NCBI GenBank assembly: GCA_910578795.1
Contig: CAJTSD010000016.1
Location: 3,383-67,382, forward strand
DNA: 64,000 bases
Source: an uncultured Lachnospiraceae bacterium
GTDB lineage: Bacteria > Bacillota > Clostridia > Lachnospirales > Lachnospiraceae
Direction of reading: 5' to 3'
This document shows, in pieces, positions 60,071 through 64,000 of this stretch. The stretch's first letter is position 1; each line of letters starts with the position of its first letter. The position numbers and the translations under genes are program-made. The notes beneath the pieces were generated by a model that made no database searches, had not been told where the DNA came from, and saw nothing but the letters and a program-made list of their open reading frames with translations.

Positions 60071-60187
60071 AATCCACACTTTTTGACATGTGCGGATTAA
60101 TCAACATTTCAAAATATTTGACCTTTGATGACTTGTTTTTCATTTAGTATAATATAAAGGAGCGAAATAAGCAACGCATGTTGATTA
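60071..60187. promoter_or_regulatory. divergent control region with inverted repeats and MATE promoter
   Basis: AATCCACAC / GTGCGGATT (60071-60099, one mismatch) and TAATCAACAT / ATGTTGATTA (60098-60107 and 60178-60187, perfect). The promoter TTGATG (60125-60130), 17 bp, TATAAT (60148-60153) lies between the arms of the second pair, reading toward the MATE gene. A leader of about 165 nt follows. Probable TetR operator region. Confidence 0.55.
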
Positions 60188-60323
60188 TTTCATTTTTGTT
60201 TTTAGAAATTTGCAGACAGTCAAATACCTCGCGACATTCGCCAATATGCCAAATTAATCTTTCGTCTGTTTTAATCACGGTCTTGGCGCATTGCTCGCGG
60301 GAATGAAAGGAGTATGATTACGA

Positions 60324-61691
60324 ATGGATAAAAACAATATGGAACTGATGATAAATACTCCGGTTCCAAAGGCGATTTTAAAGCTTGCGATTCCCACCGT
60401 GCTGTCCACGATTGTATCGTTAATCTACAATCTGACAGATACGTATTTTATCGGACTTTTGGACGATCCGATACAGCTTGGGGCTGTTTCCCTTGCATTT
60501 CCTGTATTCATGGTGATTCAGGCGGTGGGAAATATTTTCGGAAACGGCGCGCCATCCTATATTTCGCGCTGCCTTGGCGCAGGGCGGGAGAAAGAGGCAC
60601 GCAAAACAAGCGCGGTTTCCGTCTACGTTTCCGTCACAATTACGCTGGTGATGACCGTTTTGTGCCTTCTTTGCATGGAACCGATCTTGCACGTATTGGG
60701 CGCAAGCGCGGACACGGCAGGACCTACAAGGGCATATCTGCGCGTGATTGTCGGCTTCAGTTTTGTCATGACCTTGCAGATTATTCTGCCCGCGCTGCTG
60801 CGTTCCGAAGGACAGGTAAAACAGGCAGTCATCGGAATGATTATCGGTACGGTTTTAAACATTATACTCGATCCGATTTTTATCCTATTGCTTGGGCAGG
60901 GCGCCGCGGGCGCGGCATGGGCGACCATCATCGGCAATTTCTTTGCGGTAGCCTATTATCTTGTGATTTTTCTGCGCAGGAAAACCATGCTTTCCGTCAG
61001 ACCGCGTGATTTTCACCCAAGCGTAAGGATTTTTCAGGAGGTGCTCAAAATCGGACTGCCAAACTCGATTTCGCAGATTATCATGAGTTTTTCCAATATC
61101 CTGTTGAACAATTTAGCGGCGGGTTATGGGGATTACGTGATTTCGGCGTACGGCGTTGCGGGGAAGCTGATTAGCATGGTATATATGATTACGGTCGGCT
61201 ACGTTTCGGGATATATGCCGTTTGCGGGCTATAATTACGGTGCCGGCAGGTTCAGGCGAATGCTCTCGGCGCTGCGGTTTACCATGCTGTCAGGAACCTG
61301 CCTTTGCCTCGTCCTGCTTGTGCCGTTTTTGTGGCTTGCGCCCGCATTTGTGAAAGTCTTCACAAGCGATGCGCAGATTATTGAGGTCGGCGTTGCGTTC
61401 CTGCACGCGTACGCATGGGTGGTGCCGTTTATGGCAATCCAAATGTCGATGATGTGTACCTTTCAGGCAACGGGCAGTGCGGTGCGCGCAATGGTGGTCA
61501 ATCTCGGGCGGCAATGCCTGTTTAACATTCCGTTTTTGTATCTGTTTAACCGCTTATGGGGACTGAGCGGGTTGCTGCACGCGCAGATGAGCGCCGATAT
61601 TTGCACAACGGTCCTTGCGGTCATAATCGGGATTCCGCTGCTGCGCAGGCTTTATGGTATGCAAAAGAATTCAGAAACAAAAGAAGCTTAA
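60324..61691 (+). CDS. MATE-family multidrug efflux transporter
   Basis: 455 aa, 12 membrane segments in two MatE halves. Typical features: N-terminal MINTPVPKAILKLAIPTVLSTI pattern, NLTDTYFIGLL, PSYISRCLGAGREKEA, and in the second half IGLPNSISQIIMSFSNIL, GYMPFAGYNYGAGRF. Exports cationic drugs with Na+ or H+. RBS AAAGGAG is 11-12 nt upstream. Divergent from the TetR gene. Confidence 0.93.
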   Translation: MDKNNMELMINTPVPKAILKLAIPTVLSTIVSLIYNLTDTYFIGLLDDPIQLGAVSLAFPVFMVIQAVGNIFGNGAPSYISRCLGAGREKEARKTSAVSVYVSVTITLVMTVLCLLCMEPILHVLGASADTAGPTRAYLRVIVGFSFVMTLQIILPALLRSEGQVKQAVIGMIIGTVLNIILDPIFILLLGQGAAGAAWATIIGNFFAVAYYLVIFLRRKTMLSVRPRDFHPSVRIFQEVLKIGLPNSISQIIMSFSNILLNNLAAGYGDYVISAYGVAGKLISMVYMITVGYVSGYMPFAGYNYGAGRFRRMLSALRFTMLSGTCLCLVLLVPFLWLAPAFVKVFTSDAQIIEVGVAFLHAYAWVVPFMAIQMSMMCTFQATGSAVRAMVVNLGRQCLFNIPFLYLFNRLWGLSGLLHAQMSADICTTVLAVIIGIPLLRRLYGMQKNSETKEA

Positions 61692-61848
61692 GATGAATAG
61701 ACGAATTGTTGTTTTTCAAATCGGTACGGGATTTTTCGGTGTCGAAATCCGTAAAACAAATGCATATTTACTTGGTATTTTGCAAAAATCCATGATATGA
61801 TACCTGTATCACAGGATAAATCAACGAAACGATACGGAGGAGAAAGGC

Positions 61849-62349
61849 ATGTTAAAAGCAATTGTTATTGGAAGTCCCGGCGCAGGGAAAAGCACATTTG
61901 CGCGAAAACTCAGGGACACGACGGGGCTTCCGCTCTATTACTTGGACATGCTGTGGCACAAACCAGATCAGACAACCGTAACGCGGGAAGTCTTTGACGC
62001 GCAATTAAAAGAACTCCTTGGGCAGGACCGTTGGATTATTGACGGGAATTATCAGCGTACACTGGAGCCGCGCCTGACCGCCTGCGATACGGTTTTTCTG
62101 TTGGACCTTCCGCTCGATGTCTGCCTTTGCGGCGCACAGTCGCGTGTCGGAACAAAGCGGGAGGATTTGCCGTGGATTGAAACAGAGGTTGATGAAGAAT
62201 TTCGGCAATCGATTCTTGATTTTCCCAAGACCCAATTGCCGCAAATTTATAAGTTGTTAAAAAAATATCAATCAGACAAGAAAATTGTGATTTTTCATTC
62301 CCACGAAGAAGCAGAACGTTATTTTCAAAACGGCTCTGCTCCTTCATGA
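61849..62349 (+). CDS. P-loop NTPase, FlaR-like topology-modulation / adenylate-kinase-like protein
   Basis: 166 aa. Walker A GSPGAGKST, then LYYLDMLWHKPDQT and WIIDGNYQRTLEPRLTACDTVFLLDLP, the pattern of the FlaR family of small kinases. Probably a nucleotide kinase; the DNA-topology name comes from weak old evidence. GGAGGAG precedes the ATG. Its 3' end overlaps the convergent carboxypeptidase gene by 25 nt. Confidence 0.85.
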   Translation: MLKAIVIGSPGAGKSTFARKLRDTTGLPLYYLDMLWHKPDQTTVTREVFDAQLKELLGQDRWIIDGNYQRTLEPRLTACDTVFLLDLPLDVCLCGAQSRVGTKREDLPWIETEVDEEFRQSILDFPKTQLPQIYKLLKKYQSDKKIVIFHSHEEAERYFQNGSAPS

Positions 62350-63794
62350 AAGCGTTTCGCGCGTGCGGTGCGCAGAATCCAATCCACCGCCGCCTCAGCG
62401 TGTGTGGGCAGATTTTCGCGCGCAGCCTCGCCTTTTGTTTCTTCCACACCTGTCTCAAAGACCTGCAAAGCATATCTCGCCAACAGTTCCGAAACACGTC
62501 CCCGCTCTATGGAATCCTCGGTGCCAAAAACGACTACGACCAAATCATGCCCGATATTCCCATCATCCGCAGCCAAAGACGTAACCAAACACGCGCCTGA
62601 CTTATTGGTTGTCCCTGTCTTTAACCCGGTAGCTTCCGATACATTTTGCAACAGCGGATTTGTATTGCGCACTTCAAGGTCCAACGATTGCAGCGTGGCG
62701 GATTTCAGCGAAGTGATTTCCGTGACCTGCGGATAAACCTTTAACAGATACGATACCAGCCGAAACATATCCTCCGCGCTCATGCGGTTCTGTCGCTTTG
62801 CGGGAATAGGCTCCTGCGTATAGGAAGGCAGACCGTTGCAATTGTAAAAAATTGCCTGCGAAAGCCCTAACTCCGACGCTTTTTGATTCATTTTCTGTAC
62901 AAAAGCTTCTTCTGAACCTGCAATCGCCTCCGCAAGGCACAGCGCGCATTCATTGCTTGAGGGCAGGAGCGCACCAAAAAGCAGTTCCTGCACGGTAATC
63001 TGATCCCCCGCTGTCAGGGGAATGACACCGTCGTCCGAGGCAGACAGCGCCTGCGCCGATTCGGAAACGGTAATCGGCTGTTCCAAGGAAAGCTGCCCCG
63101 CAGAAAGGGCATCCATCGTCAAAAGGCACGTCATCAGCTTGGATGTACTGGCAATCGGATAAGGCATTTCGGACTGAAACTGATAATATATATCCCCTGT
63201 GGTGGCATCGCCGATTAGCACACTGTTGACGCCATAAAAATAGCCTGCCCGTTCCAAATCAGCAAGGGAAATATGCAACGGCGTCTGCGTATGAATTTGC
63301 AGGGAGCCTGCATCGGAGGCAGTGATGTCAACATCCAAAATCAGAGCCAAATCTGCTGCCATGATAAAACAATCGTACTGCCCTGAGGGCAATTGCACAA
63401 TCAGCGTATAATAGCGCACCTCCGCTCCGTTTATCTTAAATTCATTTCGCCGCAGGGCAATATCAGGGTTTTCAGGGTTTTCCCAAGGGGTATTCTCCAC
63501 TCCCACAGGGGTATAAGCACCTCCCAAATTGAGGGAAACGGCATTTTTCGTAATGTCAAGTGAGAAGGCTTTATCCGTGCCGCTCAAAACAGCGGCGATG
63601 TCCCGCAGGGAGTAATATGTGTTGTGATTATAGCTATAATCCAGTGTTTTTACTGTATATGCAGCGTTAGTGTCTGCCTGCACCTGACAGGTGGAGGGAA
63701 TTTCGTAGCTTGCGTCTGCCGTGACGGGAATGGTCAGACAGATTAAGATTACCGATAACATTACGCAACTGATTTTTTGTATTGTTGGTTTCAT
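62325..63794 (-). CDS. D-alanyl-D-alanine carboxypeptidase with N-terminal stalk domain
   Basis: 489 aa. Signal peptide (1-27), an extra domain (about 30-180) with YYSLRDIAAVLSGTDKAFSL and ITKNAVSLNL like a copper-amine-oxidase-N stalk domain, then a DacA-type domain with SxxK in ASTSKLMTC, SxN in SSNECALCLAE and KTG in LKTGTTNKSG. It trims the peptidoglycan pentapeptide. Overlaps convergently with the gene at 61849. Confidence 0.9.
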   Translation of the reverse strand: MKPTIQKISCVMLSVILICLTIPVTADASYEIPSTCQVQADTNAAYTVKTLDYSYNHNTYYSLRDIAAVLSGTDKAFSLDITKNAVSLNLGGAYTPVGVENTPWENPENPDIALRRNEFKINGAEVRYYTLIVQLPSGQYDCFIMAADLALILDVDITASDAGSLQIHTQTPLHISLADLERAGYFYGVNSVLIGDATTGDIYYQFQSEMPYPIASTSKLMTCLLTMDALSAGQLSLEQPITVSESAQALSASDDGVIPLTAGDQITVQELLFGALLPSSNECALCLAEAIAGSEEAFVQKMNQKASELGLSQAIFYNCNGLPSYTQEPIPAKRQNRMSAEDMFRLVSYLLKVYPQVTEITSLKSATLQSLDLEVRNTNPLLQNVSEATGLKTGTTNKSGACLVTSLAADDGNIGHDLVVVVFGTEDSIERGRVSELLARYALQVFETGVEETKGEAARENLPTHAEAAVDWILRTARAKRFHEGAEPF

Positions 63795-63862
63795 AGGAAT
63801 CGCAATCCTCCTTTCTTAGCCTGCGAATTTATGCTTTTCTGATTCCATATCAGGGGGATGTA

Positions 63863-64000
63863 TTATTGCAGGTGGTAGATTACGGCATGCTCATACCCTG
63901 CTTCCTCGGATAAAAGCAATGTGGAGCCTTTCCGAAGATAATATTGCGTTTTTTCAGTAACCTGCCAGCCGTCATCGGACTGTCTTATTAAAACACCTTC
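63863..64000 (-). CDS. partial CDS, C-terminus of an unknown protein
   Basis: 45 codons to the stop at 63865-63863, running off the right edge: GVLIRQSDDGWQVTEKTQYYLRK is followed by a hydrophobic end and HLQ. Beta-rich, possibly an extracytoplasmic or S-layer-type repeat; not recognised. Confidence 0.45.
   Translation of the reverse strand, partial: EGVLIRQSDDGWQVTEKTQYYLRKGSTLLLSEEAGYEHAVIYHLQ

Overview
The window looks like chromosomal DNA of a low-to-medium GC Gram-positive anaerobe of the class Clostridia, most likely Lachnospiraceae. Grounds: strong purine-rich ribosome binding sites, sigma-A promoters with 17-bp spacers, many lipoproteins, DUF1266 and DUF4180 proteins, a VTC-DUF4956-Cthe_2159 operon, spore/cell-wall enzymes (CwlD, PdaA-like and SleB-like) and relics of Lachnospiraceae-type mobile elements. 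The assignment is inferred from gene content; there is no rRNA in the window. One RNA gene is present, tRNA-Phe(GAA).

Layout. 1-3.0 kb: partial secreted-type gene, unknown protein, ABC exporter and XRE-membrane regulator, all on the minus strand. 3.3-14.6 kb: an OmpR/HK two-component pair and a MacB/BceAB-like ABC transporter that probably belong together but are separated by about 5.4 kb of accessory DNA (DUF1266, HipBA-like pair, unknown gene, flavin-fold protein, Rpn remnant, Phd antitoxin with a broken ParE toxin). The ABC genes are punctuated by long related hairpins. 14.9-19.6 kb: small unknowns, MmcQ-like, polysaccharide deacetylase, DUF3298-type lipoprotein, a response-regulator/RelA-SpoT fusion and a ferredoxin. 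19.8-26.7 kb: a self-contained PTS operon (DeoR regulator, mannitol-type EIICBA, zinc dehydrogenase, PfkB kinase, HPr, EI) with two identical candidate operators flanking its promoter. 26.9-27.4 kb: mobile-element relic. 27.4-36.1 kb: RlmD, YhaM, an HtrA-like protein without a normal triad, a large membrane protein and MutS2. 36.1-41.6 kb: OmpR/HK pair converging on a VTC-DUF4956-Cthe_2159 operon, with a relic of another kinase between them. 41.8-46.6 kb: five-gene SPFH/zinc-ribbon operon resembling Bacillus ydjGHI. 46.7-56.9 kb: tRNA-Phe, DUF1266 lipoprotein, CwlD, zinc-type ABC (BC), lipoprotein, FHA/PP2C/Ser-Thr kinase module, SleB-like hydrolase, upp and rpiB. 56.9-64 kb: YwlC/Sua5, DUF4180, DinJ-YoeB toxin-antitoxin, TetR/MATE divergent pair, FlaR-like P-loop protein, D,D-carboxypeptidase and a cut-off gene.

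The most unusual items are the receiver-RelA/SpoT fusion behind a ferredoxin (stress alarmone synthesis under possible phosphorelay and redox control), the PTS operon with an HPr lacking regulatory Ser46, the pseudo-HtrA protein, the SPFH/zinc-ribbon operon and the structured-repeat punctuation of the ABC operon. All functions are assigned by reading motifs in the translated sequence; no database search was made.
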